From assembly GCA_009841225.1 (NCBI GenBank), contig VXMF01000030.1, forward strand, positions 152,228 through 216,227: a DNA stretch of 64,000 nucleotides, read 5' to 3'. Shown here piece after piece: positions 26,146 through 35,081 of this stretch. Below the pieces are notes generated by a model, which saw only the letters and a program-made list of their open reading frames with translations, searched no databases and was not told the origin of the DNA. Both the position numbers and the translations under genes were made by a program. Source of the stretch: Terriglobia bacterium (GTDB lineage Bacteria > Acidobacteriota > Terriglobia > Bryobacterales > UBA6623). Positions within the stretch are counted from its first letter, which is position 1, and each line of letters begins with the position of its first letter.

Positions 26146-26919
26146 TTGAAACGAGTCCTCACGGGCCTGGCGCTGGCACTCGGCGCCTGGGCGCTGGTGT
26201 TCCACGCTCCGGTGCAGGTCTTCGTGGCCGTCTTGGTGCTGTTGGCCGGGCTGACACTGCACGAGTTCTACCGGATCGCCGCCCAGAGCGGCCTGCAGCC
26301 TCTTTCCAAGGCGGGTCTGGTGGCGGCGGTGCTGTGGATCCTGGTGCCGAATCTGGACAGGGGCTACTTCGCAATCATGTTGGCTCTGGCCTTGCTGGGC
26401 GCGGCCACCCTAGCTCATATCGCGGTAGACAAGATCCTGTCGTCTGCGGCTGTGACCGCGCTTGGCGTGCTCTATGTGGCCGGCCCCGTGCTGGCGAGCA
26501 TTCTGCTGCACGCGGTCTCGCCGCACTGGCTTGTCTTGGTGCTCATTACCGTCGCAGTCGGCGACTCGGTCGCCTGGGCTGTCGGAAGGCTCCTCGGACG
26601 GCACCAATTGGCCCCGGTTCTCAGTCCCAGGAAGACTTGGGAGGGCACGGCCGCCTCGGTCTTGGCCGGCGTGCTCGCCGGCACCGTATACGCCGCGCGC
26701 TTCCTCGAGAGCGAAATCAGCCTCGCCGCGGCAGCGGGGCTGGCTCTGGCGCTGAACCTTGCCGGCCAGCTCGGAGACTTGGTTGAGTCCGCGCTCAAGC
26801 GATCGGCGAACGTCAAGGACAGCAGCTCGCTGCTGCCCGGACATGGCGGCCTGCTCGACCGGCTCGACGGGATGTTGTTCGCTGTGCCGCTGGCCTACGG
26901 CTACTTGCAACTGGCCTGA
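26146..26919 (+). CDS. cdsA: Phosphatidate cytidylyltransferase
   Basis: This 257-residue multi-membrane-span enzyme converts phosphatidate and CTP to CDP-diacylglycerol. The CDS signature is near the C-terminus: KRSANVKDSSSLLPGHGGLLDRLDG (split here as KRSANVKDSS and LLPGHGGLLDRLD), with the metal-binding Asp residues. Earlier, SPRKTWEG and GDSVAWAVGR are family elements. The start codon appears to be TTG (26146), 10 bp after uppS; no in-frame ATG lies near it. Confidence 0.94.
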   Translation: MKRVLTGLALALGAWALVFHAPVQVFVAVLVLLAGLTLHEFYRIAAQSGLQPLSKAGLVAAVLWILVPNLDRGYFAIMLALALLGAATLAHIAVDKILSSAAVTALGVLYVAGPVLASILLHAVSPHWLVLVLITVAVGDSVAWAVGRLLGRHQLAPVLSPRKTWEGTAASVLAGVLAGTVYAARFLESEISLAAAAGLALALNLAGQLGDLVESALKRSANVKDSSSLLPGHGGLLDRLDGMLFAVPLAYGYLQLA

Positions 26920-27041
26920 ACCGCGGCGATTCCGCACCGGCCCGGCGCAACCACACTGCAAGCCGAACAAAGCCCCGGACCAGCCGGCTGCGAGTGACTA
27001 GTCTAGATAGGGAGCGACCGCCGCGCTTCCGCGCAACGCCC

Positions 27042-28508
27042 ATGCCACCCGACCAGCAGCCCCAGAACGCCCACGCGGTGATTGCGCAACAGGCTGGCGC
27101 AGCCATCACCCAGGAGGGGATGCCGACCAGCCTCGAAGGCGAGACCTTCGTGCTCGGCACGATCCTGCTCGATGACTCCAAGTTCGCCCAGGTCGCCGCC
27201 ATGCTAGCCGAGGAAGACTTCGCCGCCGAGAAGCACCGCCGCATCTTCGCCTCGATGCGCGAGCTGCACACCCGAGGCGAGCGCATCGACTACATGACCT
27301 TGGTCAACGAGCTCGAGAAGTTCAAGCACCTCGAGCATGTCGGCGGGGTCTCGTACATCGCCTCGCTCACTCAAGGCATGCCCCGGCGCGAGTACGTCGA
27401 GAGCTACGCCAGAATCGTCAAGGACAAATCGCTCCTCCGACAGCTGATCCACACCGCCAACAACATCATCGCCACCTGCGTGGAAGACGGAAAGGAGGTC
27501 GACGAGATCCTAGCTACCTCCGAAATCGCCGTCATGAAGGTCGGCAACTCAGTGCTCCGCTCGGGACTCGAGTCACCCGACGAGACGCTGCGCCGCTACG
27601 AAGGAGGGCTCGATTCCTTTCTGGATCCTTCCAAGCGCCCCAAGGGGTTGATGAGCCCGTTTTTCCAGTTCAACGAGTACACCAACGGCTTCCGACCCGG
27701 CCAGCTCATCATCCTCGCGGCGCGGCCCGCCATGGGCAAGACCGCGATGGCCCTCAACATCGCCGCCCATGCCTCCGTGAAGCGCGCTGGCGAGCCCGCC
27801 CGAACGGTCGCCGTGTTCTCCCTGGAGATGTCGCGCGAGGCGCTACTAACCCGGATGCTGTGCACAGCCGCCCGGATCGACCAAGGTCGATTCCGCAAGG
27901 GCATGGTTAGCGAAGACGACCGGCGCATGCTGAGCAAGGCACTTGGCAAGCTCGTCCAAAGCAAGATGTTCATCGACGACACGGCCAATCTCGGCATCAT
28001 CGAACTCGGTGCCAAGTGCAGGCGATTGCAGGCCGAACACGGCCTTGACTTGGTCATCGTCGACTACCTACAGCTGATGGCTTCGAAAGGCAAGGTGGAA
28101 AACCGCACACAGGAGATCTCGGGCTTCTCGCGGGGCCTCAAGCTCCTCGCCAAGGAACTCGATGTGCCCATCATCGCCCTCTCGCAACTCAGTCGGGCGA
28201 CCGAGAGCCCCATGCGCAAGGACTCCCGCCCGCGCCTCAGCGACCTGCGCGACTCTGGCTCGATCGAGCAAGATGCCGACGTGGTCTGCTTCATCTACCG
28301 CGAAGAGGTGTACCGCCCCCAAGACAAGTCCCTGGAGGGCCTCGCGGACCTCATCATTGGCAAGCAACGCAACGGTCCCACTGGAACAATCAAGCTGGTA
28401 TTCAACAAGCGCATCACCGAATTCGACAACCGGGCCCGCACGCCGGAAGAAGACGGGGAAGAGCCGGCCCCTAGCCAGGCACCGGTGGAGGAAGATGAGG
28501 ACTTCTAG
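27042..28508 (+). CDS. dnaB: Replicative DNA helicase DnaB
   Basis: This protein has 488 residues from the ATG at 27042; a GTG at 26994 would add 16 residues without family similarity. The N-terminal primase-interacting domain (SLEGETFVLGTILLD, FAAEKHRRIFASM) is followed by the RecA-like core with Walker A ARPAMGKTAMA (about 230), VFSLEMS and Walker B VIVDYLQLM, then the LSQLSRATE region. No intein is inserted. The C-terminal tail is acidic. It is the hexameric fork helicase and is essential. Confidence 0.97.
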   Translation: MPPDQQPQNAHAVIAQQAGAAITQEGMPTSLEGETFVLGTILLDDSKFAQVAAMLAEEDFAAEKHRRIFASMRELHTRGERIDYMTLVNELEKFKHLEHVGGVSYIASLTQGMPRREYVESYARIVKDKSLLRQLIHTANNIIATCVEDGKEVDEILATSEIAVMKVGNSVLRSGLESPDETLRRYEGGLDSFLDPSKRPKGLMSPFFQFNEYTNGFRPGQLIILAARPAMGKTAMALNIAAHASVKRAGEPARTVAVFSLEMSREALLTRMLCTAARIDQGRFRKGMVSEDDRRMLSKALGKLVQSKMFIDDTANLGIIELGAKCRRLQAEHGLDLVIVDYLQLMASKGKVENRTQEISGFSRGLKLLAKELDVPIIALSQLSRATESPMRKDSRPRLSDLRDSGSIEQDADVVCFIYREEVYRPQDKSLEGLADLIIGKQRNGPTGTIKLVFNKRITEFDNRARTPEEDGEEPAPSQAPVEEDEDF

Positions 28509-28704
28509 GGCCGATCGACGAAGTTACCGAAGCGAAACCCGCGGCGAGCGAAGCGGCCAAGGCGGCCCGATCGCGGCTGTGCCGAGCAGCCGGGCGGGCG
28601 ATCCGGCGAGCTGCCCGAGCGACCTGTTTGGACGGTCGGATTCATGGAGTGCCTTGCCGCACGCGCCCGGCGGCTTGCGCGTACACTAGAACAGGACTCG
28701 CCGA

Positions 28705-30543
28705 ATGCAACGCTGGAAGCTCCCGCTGGGCGCAATGCTGCTGGCCCTGCCCTGCCTCGGCCAGACGCCCTCCGGAAATCTTCCGCCCGGCCACCCGCCC
28801 ACAGACAACGCGGACCGCAGACAGCAGCTCGCCGCCCAGACCGAGTCCCACGCGCAGGCATCGCCAGCGGCTGCCGAGCCGGTCCGGCGGGTGAACTTCA
28901 TCGACGACCACATCCTGGGCAAGATCGAGCGGGATGGCATCCCGCTGGCACCGCTCGCCGACGACGCGACCTTCTTCCGGCGCGTGCACCTGGACATGAC
29001 CGGCCGCATCCCGACCGGAGCAGAAGCCCGCGCGTTCGTCTCCAACAGCGACCCGGGCAAGCGCTCGAAGCTGATCGACCGTCTAGTCGGCGGCGTGGAC
29101 TGGCGGGACCGCTGGACCTACTGGCATCTGGATCTCTGGCGCACCAGCCAGAACCGCGTCGGTTGGGCCGGCCGCAACTTGTTCCACGACTACGTGGCCG
29201 ACGCCCTGCTGCTGAACCAGCCGTACGACGAATTCGTCCGCGAGCTTCTCACTGCCGAAGCTCGCAGCAACTGGTACGTAGGACCAGCCAGCTACTTGGT
29301 CCGCTGGGCGGTCTTTGCCGACAACTGCACCGAGATCATGCACGAAGACACCGCCGACGAGATGACGGTGATGATCTTCCAGCACTTCATGGGCGTGAAC
29401 CTGCAGTGCATCTCGTGCCACGACGGCGCGAACCACCTGGAACAGGTCAACGCTTGGCTCACTGAGCGCAAGCGCGAGGAGTTCTGGGCGCAGGCCGCCT
29501 TCTTCGGCAACACCAGGGTCATGCGCCGGGTGGAGTTGCGCAACACCCAGGACGAATACCTGATCGACGACAAGGATGCTGACCGCGATGGCTATTCTAG
29601 GGCCGCCCCGAGCACAGTAAGGGTAGCGCGCCAGGGCGAGGGCCAGGTCTCTCCGGCATTCATCTTGGGCGGCGAACAACCCAAGCCGGGCAAGCCGCTG
29701 CGCTCCGAGCTCGGGCGCATCCTGACCTCTCACCCGCAATTCGCAAGGGCGGTCGTGAACAGGTTCTGGGCCGAATTCATGGGCGCGGGCATCGTTGAGC
29801 CGCTTGATGGCTTTGACTTCTCCCGCATGGACGCCGTGCGGCTGCCCGAGGGCTGGGACGTCCAGCCCACGCATCCAGCCTTGCTGGACGCCCTAGCGCA
29901 GGACTTCGTCGCGAGCGGCTACGACCTGCAGCACCTCCACAAGCGGATCGCCAAGTCCGCCGCATATCAGCTTTCGGCAAGCTTCCCCGCGGAGTGGAAA
30001 CCTGACTACGCCCGCTACTTCGCCCGCAAGTTCATGCGCCGGCTCACGGCCGAGCAGGTCTACGACGCCATGGTGAAGGCGACCGACCTGCAAACGCCCA
30101 TCCAGATTCCGCTGACCGACAAGAGGGTCCAATACTTGGTCCAGACCCGCGGCCCGGCAGACTTGCGTCGCAGCGCAACTCTGGGCCCGCAGCTCAAGCA
30201 GGACCTGCAGTTCTTCACCGAATCCTTCGGGCAGGCGAACCGCGAGTTCAACGAACCGTCGCGCGGCGGCTCGATCATCCAAGCGGCTCTGATGATGAAC
30301 TCCAACCTAGTCAAGGAGAAGTCCCGAGCGTCCTCGGGCAGCTATCTGGCAGGCTTGCTCGAAGCCGGCGCGAGCGAGGGCCAGCTGGTGGATGCGCTGT
30401 ACTGGCAGTTCCTGACCCGGGCGCCGAACGAGGACGAGCTGAGCGCATCGCTGGACTTGCTGTCCGAGCGCGGCCGGGCCGCCGGCGGCGAGGACCTGCA
30501 GTGGATCCTGATCAACAAGCTCGATTTCTTGTTCCACCGCTAG
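28705..30543 (+). CDS. DUF1549/DUF1553 (PSC/PSD1) exported protein
   Basis: This 612-residue protein has a signal peptide (MQRWKLPLGAMLLALPCLG). The DUF1549 domain (about 65-250) contains VNFIDDHILGKIERDGIPLA and RRVHLDMTGRIPT. A CISCHDG motif at about 235 looks like a CxxCH heme site, but no other cytochrome feature is visible and the motif occurs within this family. The DUF1553 domain (about 330-590) includes VVNRFWAEFMGAGIVEP. It is followed 11 bp later by a DUF1501 gene. It is the second such pair in the window; the function of the family is not known. Confidence 0.9.
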   Translation: MQRWKLPLGAMLLALPCLGQTPSGNLPPGHPPTDNADRRQQLAAQTESHAQASPAAAEPVRRVNFIDDHILGKIERDGIPLAPLADDATFFRRVHLDMTGRIPTGAEARAFVSNSDPGKRSKLIDRLVGGVDWRDRWTYWHLDLWRTSQNRVGWAGRNLFHDYVADALLLNQPYDEFVRELLTAEARSNWYVGPASYLVRWAVFADNCTEIMHEDTADEMTVMIFQHFMGVNLQCISCHDGANHLEQVNAWLTERKREEFWAQAAFFGNTRVMRRVELRNTQDEYLIDDKDADRDGYSRAAPSTVRVARQGEGQVSPAFILGGEQPKPGKPLRSELGRILTSHPQFARAVVNRFWAEFMGAGIVEPLDGFDFSRMDAVRLPEGWDVQPTHPALLDALAQDFVASGYDLQHLHKRIAKSAAYQLSASFPAEWKPDYARYFARKFMRRLTAEQVYDAMVKATDLQTPIQIPLTDKRVQYLVQTRGPADLRRSATLGPQLKQDLQFFTESFGQANREFNEPSRGGSIIQAALMMNSNLVKEKSRASSGSYLAGLLEAGASEGQLVDALYWQFLTRAPNEDELSASLDLLSERGRAAGGEDLQWILINKLDFLFHR

Positions 30544-30554
30544 GGAGCAGACGC

Positions 30555-31931
30555 GTGCCACGATTCGAAGACCACTTCCTGACCCGGCGCGAAGTCCTGC
30601 GCATCGGCTCGGTCGGTGTGACGGGCTACCACTTCCTGCCCGTGGTGCAACCGAAAGCGCGGGCCACGGGAACGACGGCCCCAGCGGAAGGCAAGGCGCG
30701 GTTCTGCATCTTCGTGATGCTCGAAGGAGGCCAGTCGCACGTGGACGGCTGGGACTTCAAGGAAGGGCCGTGGACGCCGGAGGACTTCGCTGTCCAGACG
30801 CTTCCCGGCGTGGGCAAGTGGCCCATGGGGCTGTACCCGGAGTTGGCCAAGCGCCGGGACAAGTACTCACTGATGCGGTCGATGGCGACCTGGGAAAGCC
30901 AGCACGGCCGCGGGCAGTACTACATGCAGACCGGTCACCAGCACAATCCGGCGCTAGCGCCGGAACTACCGGGCGTCGGCTCGGTGGTGGCTTACGAATA
31001 CGCCTCCCGACGGAAGCCGGATGATTGCCTGCCGCCTTTCGTGGGCTTCAACACGTTTCCGCAGGTCGGATTGATCGGCTCGGGCTTCCTGCCCGCGACA
31101 TACACGCCGTTCCACGTCAACACCTCCTCGGACATCTCTTCGCTGGCGCCCCGCGAAGAGGACCTGCCTAATTTCAAGCGTCGCTGGGAGCTGCTGCAGC
31201 GGTTCGACGGCCGCATGCGCTCCGACCCGGCGCTGGAAAAGAAGGCGTACCGGGACTTTCACAACCATTACGAAGGCGCCGTGGAGATCATGTCGGATCC
31301 GCGCAGCGCCGGCATATTCAGCATTTCCGCTGAAGACAAGGCGCGCTACGGCAGCAACCCCGTCGGCGACTCCTTCGTGCTCGCGCGCAACCTGGTGGTG
31401 GCCGACGCCGGGACGCACTTCATCTTCCTTACCCACGAGGATTGGGACCACCACGGCTCGATCTACGAGCGGGGCAATTTCTACCAGCGTTCGAAGGAAC
31501 TCGACACCGCACTGAGCCAGCTTCTCGACGACCTCGACCAGACCACGCGCGAAGACGGCACATCGGTGTTGGACGAGACGCTAGTGGTGTGCGTGGGCGA
31601 GTTCGGGCGGACGCCGGGAGCGCTGACGAACATCGCTGGCCGCGATCATTACCAGTACGCCTTCAGCGGTCTGTTCGCAGGCGGCGGCGTAGTGCCCGGT
31701 CAGGTACTGGGTGCAACCAACGAATCCGGTGCCGAGATCACCGACTTCGGATGGAGCGGGAACCGCCCAGTCTACCCGGAAGACATGGTGACAACCATCT
31801 ATGCCGCCATGGGGATCGACTGGACGAAGAGCATCGAAGAGACCCCCTCCGGGAGGGTGTACCACTACATCGAGATCTTTTCTCCTACCAGGATGCTCGC
31901 CAACCGGGTGGTCCGCGAGCTGTTCGCTTGA
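30555..31931 (+). CDS. DUF1501 domain-containing protein
   Basis: The frame is open from 30501, but the GTG at 30555, with a GGGAG at 30544-30548, fits best and gives 458 residues. The N-terminus has RREVLRIGSVGVTGYHF, a Tat-like signal. The segments SHVDGWD and VVCVGEFGRTPG, followed by GRDHY, are DUF1501 signatures. It is separated from the DUF1549/1553 gene by 11 bp. It differs clearly in sequence from the copy at 790-2250. Confidence 0.9.
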   Translation: MPRFEDHFLTRREVLRIGSVGVTGYHFLPVVQPKARATGTTAPAEGKARFCIFVMLEGGQSHVDGWDFKEGPWTPEDFAVQTLPGVGKWPMGLYPELAKRRDKYSLMRSMATWESQHGRGQYYMQTGHQHNPALAPELPGVGSVVAYEYASRRKPDDCLPPFVGFNTFPQVGLIGSGFLPATYTPFHVNTSSDISSLAPREEDLPNFKRRWELLQRFDGRMRSDPALEKKAYRDFHNHYEGAVEIMSDPRSAGIFSISAEDKARYGSNPVGDSFVLARNLVVADAGTHFIFLTHEDWDHHGSIYERGNFYQRSKELDTALSQLLDDLDQTTREDGTSVLDETLVVCVGEFGRTPGALTNIAGRDHYQYAFSGLFAGGGVVPGQVLGATNESGAEITDFGWSGNRPVYPEDMVTTIYAAMGIDWTKSIEETPSGRVYHYIEIFSPTRMLANRVVRELFA

Positions 31932-31985
31932 GGGCAGTCAAGATCCGGTCGGCCGAGCCTGCGCGACAGGCCGGTCCACGGAGCA

Positions 31986-32023
31986 GATTGCAAGGGGACG
32001 GATACCTCCAACCTCGATTGCAA
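31986..32023. promoter_or_regulatory. Direct repeat of GATTGCAA upstream of antitoxin gene
   Basis: GATTGCAA occurs at 31986-31993 and again at 32016-32023, exactly 30 bp apart, and each copy contains the self-complementary hexamer TTGCAA. Sites one to three helical turns apart upstream of an antitoxin gene are typical of autoregulation. This is suggestive only. Confidence 0.3.
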
Positions 32024-32037
32024 TAGGGATGTTGGGC

Positions 32038-32202
32038 ATGCGCAAGATTTCGCTCACGATCGCCAACCAAGGGCCCTCGGAGCTAGTCAAGGAAGTGGAA
32101 AAGGGAGAGAGCTTCGTCATAACCCGTGGGGGCTGCCCCATCGCCAAGCTGGCACCTCACCGTGCGGACGAAATGGCCAACCTCGAATGGGCGTCTGCCT
32201 AG
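32038..32202 (+). CDS. Phd/YefM-type antitoxin, orphan
   Basis: This 54-residue frame starts at ATG 32038 (ATG 32029 is an alternative) and matches the N-terminal part of Phd/YefM antitoxins: SELVKEVEKGESFVITRGG followed by PIAKLAPH. This part of the family forms the DNA-binding fold. The usual C-terminal toxin-neutralising tail is short here, and the adjacent downstream gene is not a Doc, RelE-YoeB or PIN partner of the usual Phd arrangement, so it may be an orphan or share the next locus. It is too short for length-filtered gene callers. Confidence 0.55.
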   Translation: MRKISLTIANQGPSELVKEVEKGESFVITRGGCPIAKLAPHRADEMANLEWASA

Positions 32203-32326
32203 TTCCGGGCCAAACGGCCCCAGAATAGTCTGAAGTGCGGGGCCAAGCCCGGATCGCAGGTATGGAAGGTTCCACCGCAACTTTGCTCCGCAAGAATACG
32301 CACGGACGGGTGAATGGCGGAACTAC

Positions 32327-32332
32327 TATAAT
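32327..32332 (+). promoter_or_regulatory. -10 box of the RelE/Gp49 toxin gene
   Basis: A perfect TATAAT ends only 6 bp before the ATG at 32338. With a normal start site 6-7 bp after the -10 box, the message would begin at or next to the A of the start codon, making it leaderless. No clear -35 element is present. Confidence 0.45.
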
Positions 32333-32337
32333 GTGAC

Positions 32338-32706
32338 ATGCCTGCCGAGGCACCCAGACCACTCGAATGGGTGGGCTCTACCAAGGCGGACATCAAGAGC
32401 TTTCCAGAGGCAGTGCGCGAGGTGCTGGGCTATGCGCTCTTTCAGGCTCAGGTCGGTCTCAAGCACCAGAGCGTCAAGCCGCTCCGGGGTTTGGGCGGAA
32501 AAGTACTCGAGGTGATTTCGCGTCACGACGGCGACACGTTTCGGGCGGTGTACACAGTTCGGTTCGGAACCGTTGTTTATGTGCTGCACATCTTTCAGAA
32601 GAAGGCTAAGCGGGGCATCGCAACTCCGGAGTCGGAGATCGACCTGATCAAGCGCCGACTGAGAGCGGCAGAGCAACACTACCGACGGAATCATGGTGGG
32701 GGGTAG
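32338..32706 (+). CDS. RelE/ParE-superfamily toxin, Gp49/HigB-2 type
   Basis: This 122-residue protein resembles phage-derived Gp49-like HigB toxins, ribosome-dependent mRNA interferases. The core VKPLRGLGGKVLEVISRHDG leads into FRAVYTVRFG and VYVLHIFQKKAKRGIAT, the family's central strands and Lys-rich loop. The C-terminus ILLIKRRLRAAEQHYRR-like helix (DLIKRRLRAAEQHYRRN) is typical. It precedes an XRE antitoxin by 4 bp, the higBA order. Confidence 0.88.
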   Translation: MPAEAPRPLEWVGSTKADIKSFPEAVREVLGYALFQAQVGLKHQSVKPLRGLGGKVLEVISRHDGDTFRAVYTVRFGTVVYVLHIFQKKAKRGIATPESEIDLIKRRLRAAEQHYRRNHGGG

Positions 32707-32710
32707 ATCG

Positions 32711-33049
32711 ATGCAAGAAGAGAGTGTAGAGATCGAACGGAGCAGCGGCAATGTATTCGCTGACTTGGGGTTGCCGGATGCTGACGCGCACATGCTCAAG
32801 GCCGAGCTCGTCGCCCGGATCGACGAGGTGATTCGAGAGCGCCAACTCAAACAGGTCGATGCGGCGAGACTGCTCGGGCTGTCTCAACCCGATGTATCGC
32901 GCCTGCTGCGAGGGAATTTCCGCGAGTACTCTTTGGAGCGCCTCTTGCGCCTCCTCGCAAGGCTAGGACACGACGTGGAGATTGTGATTCGCGAGTCCAG
33001 CTCGGAGCGGACCGGCCGACTCAAGGTCGCAGCGCAAGGCACCGCGTAG
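32711..33049 (+). CDS. XRE-family antitoxin, HigA-2 type
   Basis: This 112-residue protein starts at the ATG at 32711 behind a G-rich ribosome-binding site. A helix-turn-helix spans about residues 40-75 (RQLKQVDAARLLGLSQPDVS, then RLLRGNFREYSLERL), and the 'ARLGHDVEIVIR' end is typical of HTH_37 antitoxins paired with Gp49 toxins. It is 4 bp downstream of the toxin and should autoregulate the pair. Confidence 0.9.
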   Translation: MQEESVEIERSSGNVFADLGLPDADAHMLKAELVARIDEVIRERQLKQVDAARLLGLSQPDVSRLLRGNFREYSLERLLRLLARLGHDVEIVIRESSSERTGRLKVAAQGTA

Positions 33050-33224
33050 CCCAGTGCTGGCCGACACCGAGGTTCTCGTCGGTAGGGTCAGGATCAACGT
33101 CAAAGCGCTGCATGAACGGGAAACCTAACCCGGCGACCAAGCCGCTGCTATCCTCCAACGCCACACCCCACAGAACGACCTACGATGCAACAGCCCGGCC
33201 TGACCTGTGGCGCCGGACACGACC

Positions 33225-33929
33225 TCAGCGTGGTCCCTTGACAGACTGCTCCCCGATCTTCTGCCTAGCGAGCAGCCGGGCCAGTCCCTGACTCAAACGG
33301 ACGGCGTCCAAGGTCGTTTCGGTGACGGGTTGGCCGCGGGCCGCACCCCTGCCCTCGGGAAACAACGCAATCCCTCCATCAAAAGGAATGAAGCCCCCTG
33401 GCCCGAAGACGTCCGGCTCAGCGATCCCGAAGATGTCCGGCTCAGCGATGAGGTTGAGTTGGGCCGCTTCCTGAGCTGCCGGATACTGCTGAAGGGCTGC
33501 CTCGAGGCTCCCGAGGACGATAAGCTGCGGCCAGCTCAAGATCGCACGAGCCATCTTGCGGTGTTCCTCAGTCACGCCGGCTATCCTCGCCTGGATGCGC
33601 TCGAAATCAGCCGCGATCATCGTGACAGTCGCTTCGTCCGGCGGCTCGGTGCGAAACGCTCGCCCAAGCTCCCAGTACTTTTGGAACGCTTCCAGCGTTA
33701 TGGGGAACAGGGCATCTTCGAGAGCATGGTTGATGCTCGAGAGCTGCTCCCGTTGTTCATCAGTGAGGTTGATCAACTCTTGGAGCGCGGAATGGTACCC
33801 GTAGCCAGGATCGCTACCACTCGTGGCGTTTCCGGCACCGGGATTGGCGATATACGTGACGTCCTGGCCGACCGCGATCCCGCAACACAAGAATGCAGCC
33901 ACGACGACGGGGGGTTTGAAGAAGTCCAT
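33225..33929 (-). CDS. Spy/CpxP-like LTxxQ exported protein
   Basis: The frame is open from 34049, but the ATG at 33929 begins a signal peptide (MDFFKPPVVVAAFLCCGIAV), giving 234 residues. The segment LINLTDEQREQLSSINHAL resembles the LTxxQ motif of Spy-type periplasmic chaperones and metal sensors, and the following 100 residues are helical, as in that family. The C-terminal 60 residues are low complexity and contain a tandem duplication of IAEPDVFG. No operon partner is visible. The function is a guess from the motif. Confidence 0.6.
   Translation of the reverse strand: MDFFKPPVVVAAFLCCGIAVGQDVTYIANPGAGNATSGSDPGYGYHSALQELINLTDEQREQLSSINHALEDALFPITLEAFQKYWELGRAFRTEPPDEATVTMIAADFERIQARIAGVTEEHRKMARAILSWPQLIVLGSLEAALQQYPAAQEAAQLNLIAEPDIFGIAEPDVFGPGGFIPFDGGIALFPEGRGAARGQPVTETTLDAVRLSQGLARLLARQKIGEQSVKGPR
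33402..33449. repeat. 24-bp tandem duplication inside the Spy-like gene
   Basis: Two head-to-tail copies (33402-33425 and 33426-33449) of cccgaagaYgtccggctc plus agcgat differ at one base. The duplication stays in frame and encodes IAEPDVFG/IAEPDIFG. It looks like a recent replication slippage event in the C-terminal linker. Confidence 0.85.
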
Positions 33930-34381
33930 GCCCTCTTTGTAGGGGGTGAACTGCGGTGAGTCAAACTGAGTGCCGCCCCTTGCACGGAGTCTCGCAAGGC
34001 TAGTCGGTCGATAACCAGTTGAATCCAAAGGGCTTATTTCCGCTCCCAAGGCCCGTCAGCTCACGTGTTGAACCCATCGCCGGGTCTGCGCAACGTTCCC
34101 TAGACGTCGCCAGTGCGGACCGGTCTGCCGCCCTCCCCCGCGCTATTCCAGTGGCCCCCTCCCGTGTCCCTCCAGATCGAAGACGTCCTCGAGGGCGGGC
34201 TCGCGCTCACCGCCCTCGTAGCCTGCGTGCTACCCGCCAGCTCCGAATCTCTACAAGCCGTCTCAATCTGGACGGGAGACGGGCCTGGGGTCATGACGCG
34301 ATGCCCCAGTGGATGTCGCGCATAATGGCACTATCGCTGGTTGGTATCGTCTTGCTCAGCCAAATCGCTCGCAGCCTACGC
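33930..34381. other. Divergent intergenic region
   Basis: About 450 bp separate the Spy-like gene from the methyltransferase gene. Forward frames here continue the methyltransferase frame upstream but consist of Arg/Pro-rich low-information sequence, so I treat them as non-coding. No repeat, terminator or RNA was recognised. Confidence 0.45.
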
Positions 34382-35050
34382 ATGGCGAATCTGACACGCA
34401 AGATGCGTAGGGATTGGGACCGTCGCGCCCGCGCGGACGCGATGCACTTCGTCAATACCGCCCAAGCGGGCTGGGATGAAAGGGAGTTCTTCGCTACCGG
34501 AGAAGAAAACGTCCGCGACCACATTCTCAACGACATGGACGCCGTCTGCCAAGGACGCGACCCGGCCCGAATGCGGATCTTGGAGATCGGTTGCGGCGTC
34601 GGGCGCATGACCAGAGCGCTCGCGTCTACGTTCGGAGAGGTCCACGCCGTCGATGTCAGCGAAGAGATGGTGCGGCGAGCAAAGCACTTCCTGCGGAGCA
34701 CGCCAAACGCCTACGTGTACCGCAACTCGGGCAAGGATCTGGATGTGCTAGGGGACCTAGACTTCGACTTCGCCTACTCGTTCATCGTGTTCCAACACAT
34801 TCCCAGCCGGGCCGTGATCGACAGCTATGTCGGCGCCGTAAGCCAATATTTGTGCAGAGGGTCGATGTTTAAGTTCCAAGTACAGGGACATCAAGGCTCT
34901 AACCTGCTCCCGAACGGTCGCGACACTTGGCTCGGCGCCAGCGTTTCCGAAATCCAGGCGGCCGCGATGGCCGAGCAGCATGGTTTTGAGCTTCACGGCA
35001 GCGCCGGAGCCGGCACTCAGTACTTCTGGCTCTGGTTCTACAAGCCGTAG
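34382..35050 (+). CDS. Class I SAM-dependent methyltransferase
   Basis: The open frame begins at 34019, but family similarity starts at the ATG at 34382 (MANLTRKMRRDWDRRARADA), giving 222 residues; ATGs at 34298 and 34313 would add a hydrophobic segment. The SAM-binding motif I LEIGCGVGRMTRALAS lies at about residue 66, followed by VHAVDVSEEMV and, at about 135, YSFIVFQHIPS. The substrate is unknown. The neighbouring minus-strand gene is another methyltransferase, in a tail-to-tail arrangement. Confidence 0.85.
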   Translation: MANLTRKMRRDWDRRARADAMHFVNTAQAGWDEREFFATGEENVRDHILNDMDAVCQGRDPARMRILEIGCGVGRMTRALASTFGEVHAVDVSEEMVRRAKHFLRSTPNAYVYRNSGKDLDVLGDLDFDFAYSFIVFQHIPSRAVIDSYVGAVSQYLCRGSMFKFQVQGHQGSNLLPNGRDTWLGASVSEIQAAAMAEQHGFELHGSAGAGTQYFWLWFYKP

Positions 35051-35081
35051 TGATTCCCAGCTGAAACCGCCTTGGGGCCGC

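Noticed and set aside
27042..28508. Intein in DnaB
   Set aside because: The gene was checked because DnaB is a frequent intein host; Walker A, Walker B and flanking segments are continuous and the length is normal.
29330..29430. Cytochrome c suggestion from CISCHDG in the DUF1549 protein
   Set aside because: One CxxCH motif without a Met ligand region or other cytochrome sequence; the motif occurs within this family, so I kept the DUF1549 call and listed heme only as a possibility.
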